Shown: in pieces, positions 53,844 through 62,627 of the stretch
Position numbering within the stretch: the first letter of the stretch is position 1
Layout of the letters: every line of letters begins with the position of its first letter
NCBI RefSeq assembly: GCF_026242195.1
Contig: NZ_RKLV01000004.1
Coordinates: 124,001-188,000, forward strand
Source of the DNA: Halorutilus salinus
GTDB lineage: Archaea; Halobacteriota; Halobacteria; Halobacteriales; Halorutilaceae
Direction of reading: 5' to 3'
Length of the DNA stretch: 64,000 nucleotides
Notes under the pieces: generated by a model
Seen by the model: the letters and a program-made list of their open reading frames with translations, nothing else
The model's database searches: none
What the model was told of the DNA's origin: nothing
Position numbers and translations under genes: made by a program

Positions 53844-55394
53844 ATGGTACTCGTCTGGATTCTCGGAGGCTTTCTCGCCTACTGGGTGCTCGTCACGGTT
53901 CTCGATTCACGCGGTGTTCTCGAACGTTACAACGCCTCCGCGGCGGGACCTCTGATCATGTTCCGTACCGTACGCGGACGCGACCTTCTCGACCGTCTCG
54001 CCTCGCCCAAACGTTTCTGGCGAGCCTACGCAAACGTCGGTGTGGCTATCGCGGGACTCGTCATGGTAGCCTCGTTCGTCCTACTCCTCCGTATCGCACA
54101 TCTCAGCATCTTTCAGACGCCTGAGCCGTCACAGATAACGGAGCCGCAGAACGTGCTCGTCATACCCGGTGTGAACGACTTCCTCCCTCTCTCTGTCGCC
54201 CCGGAGATACTCGCGGGCTTGCTTATAGGTATCGTCGTCCATGAGTTCGGACACGGTATACTCTGCCGCGTCGGTGACATACGTGTCGACAGCATGGGGG
54301 CGGTCATGCTCGCAGTCCTGCCCTTCGGTGCTTTCGTCGAACCCGACGAGGAGGAGGTTGGGGAGGCGTCGAGCGCCGAAAGGACACGTATGTTCGCCGC
54401 GGGGGTCACAAACAACTTCGTGCTCACCGTCGTCGCCTTCGTCCTTATCGCGCTCTCGCTCTCCGCCGTACAGCCGCTTGACGGCGTCGGTGTTCAGAAC
54501 GTTGCAGACGGTTCGCTCGCCGACGGTGTCGTCGAACAGGGTGACCGCGTCGTCGCTGTAGACGGCAACGAGGTCGGCTCTACCGACGCGTTCTTCGGCG
54601 CGCTCGGAGGTTCGGCGGGTGAGGAGGTGGTTCTTACGGTTGCCTCCCCCGACGGCGCTACACGTGAGGAGCGTCTGGAGACGGGAGCGCCCGGTGTCGA
54701 GATCAGCACCGTGCAGTCGGATTCTGCGGCTGAGGCGGCGGGTCTTCAGGAGGGCGACATGATCACCTCGGTCGACGGTGAGGAGGTCACCAACGCTCAG
54801 GCGTTCGTCTCCGTCATGGGTGAACTCTCACCCGGTGACGAGGTTGGTATCGAGGTGCTCCGCGACGGCGAGACGGTGTCGGTCGGTACGACGCTCGGAG
54901 AAAGCCCGCGCGGCGAAGGGGCGTTCCTCGGCGTCGGCTACCTCACGAACGCACAGCGCGTCGGAGTGACGCCGTACGACATAGGGACGCCGTACTCGCT
55001 CCTTACATCGCTCAACCCTGTCGACTGGGTTCTGGCTATCTACCTACCTCTCGGCGCGGCGGTAGGCGTATCGCCGTTCTTCGGCTTCGACGGCTTCATA
55101 CTCAGCTTCTACGAACTCGCAGGACCTGCGTCGGCTCTCGGCGGTGCGTTCTGGGTCGTCCCTAACGTCCTCTACTGGACGGCTTGGGTAAACTTCAACC
55201 TCGGTCTGTTCAACTGCATACCCGCACTCCCTCTCGACGGCGGACATATACTCAAGGAGGGACTGCGGAAAGCCGTCTCGCCCGTCACCTCCGGCGAGGC
55301 TACCGACCGTCTCGCCGACTCGCTGACGATCGCCGTCGCCGTCGCTATGTTCGGTAGCATGGTTCTGATGATAGTCGCGCCGCGTCTGCTCTAA
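53844..55394 (+). CDS. Site-2 protease (M50) with PDZ domains
   Basis: The 516-residue membrane protein has the zinc motif HEFGH at residues 133-137 in a hydrophobic helix and NCIPALPLDGGH near the C-terminus. Two PDZ domains (about residues 215-290 and 300-380, with DGVVEQGDRVVAVDG and GLQEGDMITSVDG) lie between. Site-2 proteases release membrane-bound regulators; the partner is unknown. Start 53844 (MVLVWILGG) is chosen because the N-terminal helix begins there. Confidence 0.93.
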   Translation: MVLVWILGGFLAYWVLVTVLDSRGVLERYNASAAGPLIMFRTVRGRDLLDRLASPKRFWRAYANVGVAIAGLVMVASFVLLLRIAHLSIFQTPEPSQITEPQNVLVIPGVNDFLPLSVAPEILAGLLIGIVVHEFGHGILCRVGDIRVDSMGAVMLAVLPFGAFVEPDEEEVGEASSAERTRMFAAGVTNNFVLTVVAFVLIALSLSAVQPLDGVGVQNVADGSLADGVVEQGDRVVAVDGNEVGSTDAFFGALGGSAGEEVVLTVASPDGATREERLETGAPGVEISTVQSDSAAEAAGLQEGDMITSVDGEEVTNAQAFVSVMGELSPGDEVGIEVLRDGETVSVGTTLGESPRGEGAFLGVGYLTNAQRVGVTPYDIGTPYSLLTSLNPVDWVLAIYLPLGAAVGVSPFFGFDGFILSFYELAGPASALGGAFWVVPNVLYWTAWVNFNLGLFNCIPALPLDGGHILKEGLRKAVSPVTSGEATDRLADSLTIAVAVAMFGSMVLMIVAPRLL

Positions 55395-55819
55395 CGCTCG
55401 AACATACGCAGAGTCTCGCCCGCGAAACGAGCCTTCCCCTGCTCCTCGAAGCCCTCTTGCGGAAGAAAGCCCGTGAACCACGACCCCTCTCCGACAGCGA
55501 CACGTGTCCGTAGCCCCTCGTCGTCGGCGAACTCCGAAGGGAAGGAGACGAGACGTTCGGGTACGTCGGTGTCGCGGTACTCGGGAACGACGCAGACGTG
55601 CTGTACGACGACCGTCTCGTCGACGACGCGGTAGCTGACGTAGCCCACGATTTCGTCGCCTTCATTCTCGTCCTCCTCGACGGCTATCTTCATCGTCCTG
55701 TCCTGAACGAGGTCACGCATCGATCCCACCGACATGTCCTGCGGAAGGACGTAGCAGTTGGCTATCTCGGCTACACCGTCGGCGTCGTCCTCGCGCGCAT
55801 CCCTGTATCTTAGGCTCAT
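55391..55819 (-). CDS. GNAT-family N-acetyltransferase
   Basis: The 142-residue protein begins LRYRDAREDDADGVAEIANC and has the central strand VGYVSYRVVDETVVVQHVCV followed by PEYRDTDVPERLV, where the acetyl-CoA pyrophosphate loop is expected, and FLPQEGFEEQGKARF near the end. The loop is divergent. It is coupled to the Toprim gene by a TCAT/ATGA overlap (55816-55819). Confidence 0.82.
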   Translation of the reverse strand: MSLRYRDAREDDADGVAEIANCYVLPQDMSVGSMRDLVQDRTMKIAVEEDENEGDEIVGYVSYRVVDETVVVQHVCVVPEYRDTDVPERLVSFPSEFADDEGLRTRVAVGEGSWFTGFLPQEGFEEQGKARFAGETLRMFER

Positions 55820-56226
55820 ATATCAGACCTCATACGTGTACGTTGTTGGGGCAATGATTCGACATCGTGTATCTCCTTCGATGTAAGGTCACGTAAACGT
55901 TTTCGGTGCGATGTCCGTGGCGCGACGCCGTAGGATTCGAGCAGGGTCTTCAGCTTTGACTTTAGCGCCTCACCCTCGGCGTCCCAGTCGGTGAGTATAA
56001 CGGCGACGTCGTACCTACGTGAGACGCGTTCCGCGGTCTCGACGAGGCTACGTCCGTTGCCGCTGACACGGAGTATCTCAGCCTCTATACCGAGACGTTC
56101 GAGTCCGCGTTCGTCGTTCTTCCCCTCGACGAGAACCGGCGCGGGCTTCTCCTCTGCTGTACGCTGTACCGATTCGAGAACCTCGTCGAGACGGCGCAGA
56201 CGTTCGCCCGCCGTGTCCCAACGCAT
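55816..56226 (-). CDS. Toprim-domain protein
   Basis: The 136-residue protein has the Toprim Glu motif APVLVEGKNDERGLERLG and the DxD motif VAVILTDWDAEGEAL, followed by a helical segment LKSKLKTLLESYGV. This small, stand-alone Toprim resembles primase/ribonuclease M5-like archaeal proteins of unknown role. Start 56226 (MRWDTAGERLRR) is chosen because upstream in-frame sequence lies antisense to lysC. It is in an operon with the GNAT gene. Confidence 0.87.
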   Translation of the reverse strand: MRWDTAGERLRRLDEVLESVQRTAEEKPAPVLVEGKNDERGLERLGIEAEILRVSGNGRSLVETAERVSRRYDVAVILTDWDAEGEALKSKLKTLLESYGVAPRTSHRKRLRDLTSKEIHDVESLPQQRTRMRSDI

Positions 56227-56328
56227 ACGTACCGTACGTACCGACACGCAAAAAGCCTGTCCGTGGTTGGACATATCCGAAGCGCTTTTGACTGAGTGTT
56301 GGCAACGGTTCCCACACTGAACAACCGT

Positions 56329-57546
56329 ATGTCCAAGATAGTAGCGAAGTTCGGCGGGACAAGCGTAGGAACGGGTGAACGTATGAGAAAGGCGGCGGAG
56401 AGCATCGCCGACGTTGTCGACGCCGGCGACGAAGCCTGTGTCGTCGTCTCTGCGATGGGAAAGACGACGGATATGCTCATAGAGGAGATGGAGAAGGTCG
56501 CCGACGACGGACCCCGTGACGAGGACGCCGACGAGATCGTCAGCATGGGCGAACGTACTTCCGTCAGGATGTTCAAGACCGCCCTTGGGGATCTCGGCGT
56601 CGACTCCTTCTTCGTAGAGCCGGGCGACGACGACTGGCCCGTGGTGACCGACGAGGCGGGCGAGGTCGACGAGAAGGAGACCCACAGACGCGTCCAACGT
56701 CTCGGCGAACGTATGGAAGACGCCGTCCCGGTTGTCTGCGGCTTCCTCGGAGAGACGGACGACGGCACGCTCACGACGCTCGGACGCGGGGGTAGCGACA
56801 CCACCGCTATGCTCATCGGTAACCATCTCGGTGCCGACGAGGTCGTCATAGTCACCGATGTCGAGGGCATCATGACGGGCGACCCGTCGAACGTCGAACG
56901 CGCAAAGAGCGTCGACAGTATCTCCGTCGACGAGATGCAGGATCTGTCGATACGCGGTGCGGGCGTGGTCGCGCCGAGCGCACTCAGGTACAAGACCAAC
57001 GGTATGACCGTCCGTGTCGTCCACCACGAACACGGCGACATACGCGCCGAAGGGACGGTTATCGAGGGCGAAGGAACCAGCACCCATCTCGTCGAGATGC
57101 GTGACGAACCCCTCGCCGCCGTGACGGTCGCAGGACGTTCCGTCATCGATACGCCTAACCTTCTCTCGCGTCTCTCTACGACCCTCGGCGAAAACGATAT
57201 CAACATCTACGGACATTCGACGGGGAACGACTCAATGTCCTTCTTCGTGGATCAGAACAAAGGACGACATGCGGAGAAGCTTCTCCACGACGAGATAGTC
57301 GAGGACGCAAAGTTCTCAAGCGTCTCCGTGCGCGAGGACGTCGCCATGATACTCGTCTCCGGCGGTGACTTTATCGATACACCCGGCATCGTATACCGCG
57401 TCGTAAAGCCGCTTTACGAGCGAGGGATCAATATCATAGAGATAATTTCGAGTGTCACGAGTATCGTCATCTTCGTCGACCGCGGCGAGAGACAGGACGC
57501 GTTCGAACTCATAGAGGGCGCGCTGGAGGCGTACGAGGACGAATAA
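56329..57546 (+). CDS. lysC: Aspartate kinase
   Basis: It phosphorylates aspartate at the start of Lys, Thr and Met synthesis. It begins MSKIVAKFGGTSVGTGERMR and has MGERTSVRMFK, a GRGGSDTTAMLIGNHL segment for substrate binding, and two ACT domains (about residues 265-405). These make Thr or Lys feedback likely. Start 56329 is chosen for the classic KFGGTS opening. Length 405 residues. Confidence 0.95.
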   Translation: MSKIVAKFGGTSVGTGERMRKAAESIADVVDAGDEACVVVSAMGKTTDMLIEEMEKVADDGPRDEDADEIVSMGERTSVRMFKTALGDLGVDSFFVEPGDDDWPVVTDEAGEVDEKETHRRVQRLGERMEDAVPVVCGFLGETDDGTLTTLGRGGSDTTAMLIGNHLGADEVVIVTDVEGIMTGDPSNVERAKSVDSISVDEMQDLSIRGAGVVAPSALRYKTNGMTVRVVHHEHGDIRAEGTVIEGEGTSTHLVEMRDEPLAAVTVAGRSVIDTPNLLSRLSTTLGENDINIYGHSTGNDSMSFFVDQNKGRHAEKLLHDEIVEDAKFSSVSVREDVAMILVSGGDFIDTPGIVYRVVKPLYERGINIIEIISSVTSIVIFVDRGERQDAFELIEGALEAYEDE

Positions 57547-57580
57547 CAAACGTTACGGACTCCGCCTCTCACACCGAAGT

Positions 57581-57922
57581 ATGGACTATACCGTGGCTCT
57601 CGAAGGCGCGTGGATAGTGGAGGACGTTGACGACATAGAGGACGCGGTTTCCGTCGCGGTCAGCGAAGCCGGAAAACGCCTCAACCCCGACAAGGACTAC
57701 GTTGAGGTTGAGATCGGTCTGATGGACTGCCCTGCGTGCGGCGAGGCGTTCGACGCCGCATGCATGTTCGCCGGAACCGGTCTCGTCGGTCTCGTCTTCG
57801 ATATAAACGTCTACAATGTTGAGACGGAGGATCACGCGGCGAAGATAGCCAAACAGGAGGTGGGCGAGGCGCTCACCAACACCCCCCTTGAAGTCGTCGA
57901 TGTATCTGAGAAGGAAGAGTAG
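57581..57922 (+). CDS. DUF555/UPF0212-family protein
   Basis: The 113-residue protein begins MDYTVALEGAWIVEDVDDIE and has DCPACGEAFDAACMFAGTGLVG, with Cys placed for metal binding. It is a widespread euryarchaeal protein of unknown function. It follows lysC by 34 bp and overlaps the start of the PLD-like gene. Confidence 0.88.
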   Translation: MDYTVALEGAWIVEDVDDIEDAVSVAVSEAGKRLNPDKDYVEVEIGLMDCPACGEAFDAACMFAGTGLVGLVFDINVYNVETEDHAAKIAKQEVGEALTNTPLEVVDVSEKEE

Positions 57923-59492
57923 CGTTACGTTTCTTCTGGCAGTTCTTCTTGTCTCTTTGGCTACCGTCTCGGTCGCCGCCGAAGAGCCGCGTATCGTCGA
58001 GACGTACCCCGACACGTACGCCGACGGCGACGCCGGCGAGTACGTAGCCGTCGAGTTCGACGGAATCGACACATCGGGATGGACTCTTGAAGACACCGAC
58101 GCCGTGACACGTCTACCCAACCGTACGCTCGACGGAACCGTATACTTCACGAGCGACGGCGGCGCGCATAACCGGAGCGACTACGGTCTGGAGCTACGTC
58201 TCGCCAACTCGGGCGAGGTCATCACCGTACGTGACCCTTCGGGCGATACCGTCGACCGTCTACGTTACGGCGACGAAGGCGGCGTCGACCCGACGGAGGG
58301 CGAACTCGTCATCCGCCAAGACGACGGCTTCGGCACGCATCCGTTCGGAGCCACCGACCTCGAACCACTCCGCACCAACGTCTCGTCCGTGACCGCCTTC
58401 GTACTCCCCGACTCACCCGGTGTCGTCGCCGACGAGTTCCGCGAAGCCGACGAACGCGTTCTCGTGAGCGCGTATACTTTCGGGAGCGACTACCTCGCGG
58501 ACGTTCTCGCACAGACGGAGGCACGTGTAGAGCTTCTCGTAGAAGGCTCCCCGCCCGGAGGCTTTCCCGCGTCGACGGAGGAAGTTCTCCAAAGCCTCGA
58601 CGGTGTGCGTCGGTACGTCGCCGACGGCGAACGGAGCCGTTACACATACTTCCATGCGAAGTACGCCGTTGCCGACGACTCCGCCGTCGTCACCTCCGAA
58701 AACTGGGGCGACAGAAACTTCGCTCCCAACGCAACGGGTTCGCGCGGATGGGGCGTGGTTATCAAGGGCGAGGAGGCTTCGAACTACCTCGCCCATGTCT
58801 TCCGCGAGGACACCGACTGGCGAGGGATCTCGTCGTGGAGAAACTCGTCGGTCGACAGCCATGAACAGGACGAAAGCGACACGTACCTAAACACGGGGTT
58901 CGAACCGACGCGTACCAACAGTACGGCGGTCGAACTTTTCGTAACACCCGACGCGAGCGTCGAACCCGTCGTGTCGCTGATCGAGAGCGCCGACGACGAA
59001 GTTCTCGTACAGCAGGCGTACATACGTCCTTGGGACGACGGACTCGGCTCCAACCCGTACGTCGAAGCGTTACGCGAAGCCGCATCACGCGGCGTCGATG
59101 TCAGCGTCCTACTCGACGGAAGATGGTACTACGAGGAGGAGAACACCGAGGTCGCCGAGGCGCTGAACTCGTCGAACATAGACGCGCGCCTCTCCGACCG
59201 TCCTACGCATACCAAAGGCGTCGTCGTCGACAACGAGTCGGTTCTCGTCTCAAGCATAAACTGGAACCGGAACTCACCGATGGACAACCGTGAGGTCGGT
59301 GTCATCGTCCACGACGCCGAGACAGCGCGGTACTTCGCCGAAGTCTTCAACACCGACATGAGCGCCGAAACAGGCGAAGGAACGGGTGCGCCCGTCTCAG
59401 CCGACGGCGCACCGACCGACTATCTCCTTGAAGCCGTCATAATACTCGTCGTCTCGGGTATCGCCGTCTGGCTCGTCGCACGCGAGATCTAA
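57900..59492 (+). CDS. Secreted phospholipase D-like protein with lamin-tail domain
   Basis: Signal peptide (about residues 1-27), then a beta-sandwich like a lamin-tail domain (about 30-120, YVAVEFDGIDTSGWTLED), then two PLD units with HxK motifs YFHAKYAVADDSAVVTSEN and PTHTKGVVVDNESVLVSSIN. A C-terminal membrane helix anchors it outside the cell. It may be a nuclease or phospholipase. ATG 57900 is used; TTG 57888 would add four residues. Confidence 0.9.
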   Translation: MYLRRKSSVTFLLAVLLVSLATVSVAAEEPRIVETYPDTYADGDAGEYVAVEFDGIDTSGWTLEDTDAVTRLPNRTLDGTVYFTSDGGAHNRSDYGLELRLANSGEVITVRDPSGDTVDRLRYGDEGGVDPTEGELVIRQDDGFGTHPFGATDLEPLRTNVSSVTAFVLPDSPGVVADEFREADERVLVSAYTFGSDYLADVLAQTEARVELLVEGSPPGGFPASTEEVLQSLDGVRRYVADGERSRYTYFHAKYAVADDSAVVTSENWGDRNFAPNATGSRGWGVVIKGEEASNYLAHVFREDTDWRGISSWRNSSVDSHEQDESDTYLNTGFEPTRTNSTAVELFVTPDASVEPVVSLIESADDEVLVQQAYIRPWDDGLGSNPYVEALREAASRGVDVSVLLDGRWYYEEENTEVAEALNSSNIDARLSDRPTHTKGVVVDNESVLVSSINWNRNSPMDNREVGVIVHDAETARYFAEVFNTDMSAETGEGTGAPVSADGAPTDYLLEAVIILVVSGIAVWLVAREI

Positions 59493-60766
59493 ACCGTCTC
59501 TACGTCCGCACCAACTGCGGAGAGGTCGTCGACGAAGCCCGGATACGAGACACCGACCGTCTCAGCCGTCGTTATACTCGTCTCACCTTCGGCTACGAGC
59601 GCCGCGACCGCGAGAGCCATTACGACACGGTGGTCGTCACGTCCGTCGACGCGTGTACCGACGAGTTCGGACGCGTTCCCGTCGATAACGAGACGGTCGC
59701 GCTCCTCCTCGATTACGGCACCCATCTTGCGGAGTTCGGTCGCCATCGCTTCGAGACGATCCGTCTCCTTGTAACGTACGTGTTCGGCGTCTACTATACG
59801 TGTCTCACCTCCTGCCGCCGAACCGAGCGCCGCCACGGTCGGCGTCAGGTCGGGGCTGTCGGAGGCGTCGAACGTCACGCCGGTTAGCTCGTCGGCGTCG
59901 CCCTTGACACGCGCTACACCGTCGTCGGGGTTCCTGTCGACCGACGCACCCATACGTTCGAGCACATCGAGTATCACCGCGTCGCCCTGTGCGCTCGGAA
60001 ACAGGTTTCCGACCGTTGTTTCGCCCGCAAGCGCACCCGCGGCGAGCGGGTAGGAGGCGCTCGAAAAGTCACCGGGGACACGGAACTCGTCGGCGGTGTA
60101 CCTCTGGTTCCCCGGAACCTCGAACCCAGTTTCGGTTTCGCGTACGTCTATCCCTGTCTCTTCGAGGACTTCGACCGTAATATCGACGTACGGACGGCTC
60201 TTGAGCGTTCCGTCTACCTTCACCGTAACGCCGTCGGTCAGCGGTGCTGTAAAGAGTAACGACGATATAAACTGCGACGAGACGGTTCCGTCCACCGTCG
60301 TCTTGCCGCCTTCGACGGAGTCTCCGACAACGAGCGGTGCGCGTCCGTTACCGCGCGTCGAGCGCGCCGTCGCACCGAGTTCGCGTAACGACGAAAGGAG
60401 AGGCGCGTTGGGACGCGACCGCAGGCTTTCGTCGCCCGTCAGAACCGAGAGACCGTCGACGAGCGAAGCCGCACCCGCGAAAAGACGTGTCGTAGTACCC
60501 GAGTTACCGCAGTTGAGAACGTCGTCGGGGGTTTCGGGTGCGCCGTCGACGCCGTCGATAACGAGGTCATCGCCGTCCTCGTCCACCGAACCGCCGAGAC
60601 CGCGCGCGCAACGGATGCTCGCCTCCGTATCCGCGCTCCTGAGCGGGTTGAGTACACGGGTTCCGTCGCCGAGAGCGCCCGCGAGGATACCGCGGTGGCT
60701 GTAGCTCTTGCTCGGCGGCGCTTCGACACGTCCCGACACGTGAGAACGCGAGACGACGAGTTCCAT
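59489..60766 (-). CDS. aroA: 3-Phosphoshikimate 1-carboxyvinyltransferase (EPSP synthase)
   Basis: It is the penultimate step of the shikimate pathway. The 425-residue enzyme has PPSKSYSHRGILAGAL near the N-terminus, LNCGNSGTTTRLFAGAA (about 82-98), the catalytic Asp in SDSPDLTPTVAAL, and AEHVRYKETDRLEAMATEL near the C-terminus. It converges with the PLD-like gene by 4 bp. Confidence 0.96.
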   Translation of the reverse strand: MELVVSRSHVSGRVEAPPSKSYSHRGILAGALGDGTRVLNPLRSADTEASIRCARGLGGSVDEDGDDLVIDGVDGAPETPDDVLNCGNSGTTTRLFAGAASLVDGLSVLTGDESLRSRPNAPLLSSLRELGATARSTRGNGRAPLVVGDSVEGGKTTVDGTVSSQFISSLLFTAPLTDGVTVKVDGTLKSRPYVDITVEVLEETGIDVRETETGFEVPGNQRYTADEFRVPGDFSSASYPLAAGALAGETTVGNLFPSAQGDAVILDVLERMGASVDRNPDDGVARVKGDADELTGVTFDASDSPDLTPTVAALGSAAGGETRIVDAEHVRYKETDRLEAMATELRKMGAVIEEERDRLVIDGNASELVGTRVDGRDDHRVVMALAVAALVAEGETSITTAETVGVSYPGFVDDLSAVGADVETV

Positions 60767-60840
60767 GGACGGTTTACGCGCTCCGGCGCTTCAAACTGTC
60801 GAACCGTAATGCGTTTACAGTCGCGCGCGCCGTCTCGGTC

Positions 60841-61344
60841 ATGACCACGCGTCTTCTGGTAACGTCAGACACACATCTCGAAACAGCCGACCTTCCGGAC
60901 GCTCTCGTAACCGCCGTCGATGAGTCCGACGCCGTCGTACATGCGGGAGACTTCGAGACACGTGAGGTGCTGAACCGGTTCGACGAAGGCGCTCCCCTAC
61001 ACGCAGTACACGGAAACGCCGACACGCCTGCGGTGCGCGATGCCCTTCCCCGGAGGAAGAAGTTTGAGTACGACGGTGTCCGCGTCTGTACCGTACACGG
61101 ACACCGCACGCCTGACGTAGCCTACGAGGCGGCGGAGATGGGTGCGCATCTCGTCGTCCGCGGTCACAGCCACACGCCTTCGTACAACGAGACCGGCGTA
61201 CCGACGCTCAACCCCGGAAGCCCGACGCGACCGCGCGACGCACCACCCTCGTACGGCTGGCTCGTCTGCGACGACGGCGACTTCGGCGGACGCGTCGTCT
61301 CCCTTGACGACGAAACCCTGATCGAGTTCGGCGATGTCGGGTAA
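60841..61344 (+). CDS. YfcE/MJ0936-type metallophosphoesterase
   Basis: The 167-residue protein has the dimetal motifs SDTHLE, VHAGDFETREV, VHGNADTP, TVHGH and GHSHTPSYNETG. It is a small calcineurin-like phosphodiesterase of unknown natural substrate. It is divergent from aroA. Confidence 0.93.
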   Translation: MTTRLLVTSDTHLETADLPDALVTAVDESDAVVHAGDFETREVLNRFDEGAPLHAVHGNADTPAVRDALPRRKKFEYDGVRVCTVHGHRTPDVAYEAAEMGAHLVVRGHSHTPSYNETGVPTLNPGSPTRPRDAPPSYGWLVCDDGDFGGRVVSLDDETLIEFGDVG

Positions 61345-61375
61345 GAGTTATGAGGCGCGCGCGGCTTCCTTGGGT

Positions 61376-61489
61376 ATGGACGTTGTCGATATCGTCGTAG
61401 CGGGTACGATACTCGGCGTAGGCGCTGTGCTCGTCGCTCTCGGCTGGAGGTTCCTACGCGAGTACAGGAAGGCTGTACGTGATGATTAA
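61376..61489 (+). CDS. Small single-span membrane protein
   Basis: The ATG-started ORF encodes 37 residues, MDVVDIVVAGTILGVGAVLV followed by ALGWRFLREYRKAVRDD. One membrane helix and a basic tail are seen, as in other haloarchaeal microproteins. Its 3' end overlaps the convergent DHH gene by 4 bp. It may be coding, but only composition supports it. Confidence 0.6.
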   Translation: MDVVDIVVAGTILGVGAVLVALGWRFLREYRKAVRDD

Positions 61490-62520
61490 CCCGACTCTTC
61501 GTCTTCTTGGAGGTTCATCTCGTCGAAGAAACGTTTCTTGACCGTCCCCGAGACGAGTTCTATCATCCTGTCGTCGGTCTCCGCGAGTTCGGAGAAGACG
61601 CCGAGAGGAACCTGTGCCCCCGCCATGTCACGGTGTCCGCCGCCGCTACCCACGTCGCCGAATGCGTCGCGCATAACGCGGTCGAGGTTGACGCGCGAGT
61701 CCTTCGAACGTGCGCTCGCCTCTATACGGTCGCCGACGACACCGAAGACGAGTACGGTTGAGACTCCTTCGAGACGCATCAGGTAGTCCGCCGCCTGCGG
61801 AAGCGCGTCGCGCTCGTTTATGACCCCAACCCCCGCGACGAGCGACGAGGCGCGCACCTCGCGTTCGAGTATCGCCTCGCCTATGGTATCGAGCGTCTCA
61901 GGCGTGAACGCAGGCTCCGTCATACGGCGCAGAAGCTCGGTGTCGACGTACCTGTGAAGGAACTTCGAAGCCTCGTACTCCATCTCCGTCGCTCCCCGGA
62001 GGTATTCGAGCGTCTCGGTTCGTATGGCGAAAAGCAGAGCCGTTGCGATCTCCGTGTCGGGGGTAACGCCGAGTTCGCGCAGGTACTCGACGAGTATAGT
62101 CGTCGTCGCCCCGAACTCCTCGCGTATATCCACAAAGCCCGCGTCGACACCGTTTTCGGGCGGATGGTGGTCGATTACGAAGTCTATCTGAACCTCGTCC
62201 GGAACCGAGTTGTTCTCACCCTTCGTCGAATGGTCGACGAACCCCACGATGTCGTAGTTTCCGAGGTCGGCGTTCTCGAACTCGGTAAGACCGACCTCAA
62301 GCAGGTTTACGAACGCACGGTTCTGCTGGTGGGAAACCTCGCCGCCGTACAGTATATCTACCTCCTCGACCCCTGCGTGCGAAGCGACCGTCTGCAGGGC
62401 GAGTGCGCTCGCTATACAGTCGGGGTCGGGGTTGTCGTGGCAGACGACACCGACTGTCTCGGCGTTCTCTACCACGGATACGAACTCTTCTGACCTCGAC
62501 AACGTTTTTCCGGAAGCCAT
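61486..62520 (-). CDS. DHH-family phosphoesterase
   Basis: The 344-residue protein has VVCHDNPDPDCIASALAL (DHH motif I), GFVDHSTKGEN and FVIDHHPPENGVDAG (motif III with DHH), and a C-terminal DHHA1 domain with GSGGGHRDMAGAQVPLG. It could be a nanoRNase, oligoribonuclease or cyclic dinucleotide phosphodiesterase. Start 62520 (MASGKTLSRSEEF) is preferred over 62544. The 62521-62627 gap is the promoter region for two divergent genes. Confidence 0.9.
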   Translation of the reverse strand: MASGKTLSRSEEFVSVVENAETVGVVCHDNPDPDCIASALALQTVASHAGVEEVDILYGGEVSHQQNRAFVNLLEVGLTEFENADLGNYDIVGFVDHSTKGENNSVPDEVQIDFVIDHHPPENGVDAGFVDIREEFGATTTILVEYLRELGVTPDTEIATALLFAIRTETLEYLRGATEMEYEASKFLHRYVDTELLRRMTEPAFTPETLDTIGEAILEREVRASSLVAGVGVINERDALPQAADYLMRLEGVSTVLVFGVVGDRIEASARSKDSRVNLDRVMRDAFGDVGSGGGHRDMAGAQVPLGVFSELAETDDRMIELVSGTVKKRFFDEMNLQEDEESG

Positions 62521-62627
62521 CAAAGGGTTTCCTCGTTCCTCCACACGTTCGGCGTCGCTCTTCTTAACCGTAACGACTACCGTCGGCGACCGTCAGGCAC
62601 AAGAAGTTCCGGGCGAAAAAACAGTCG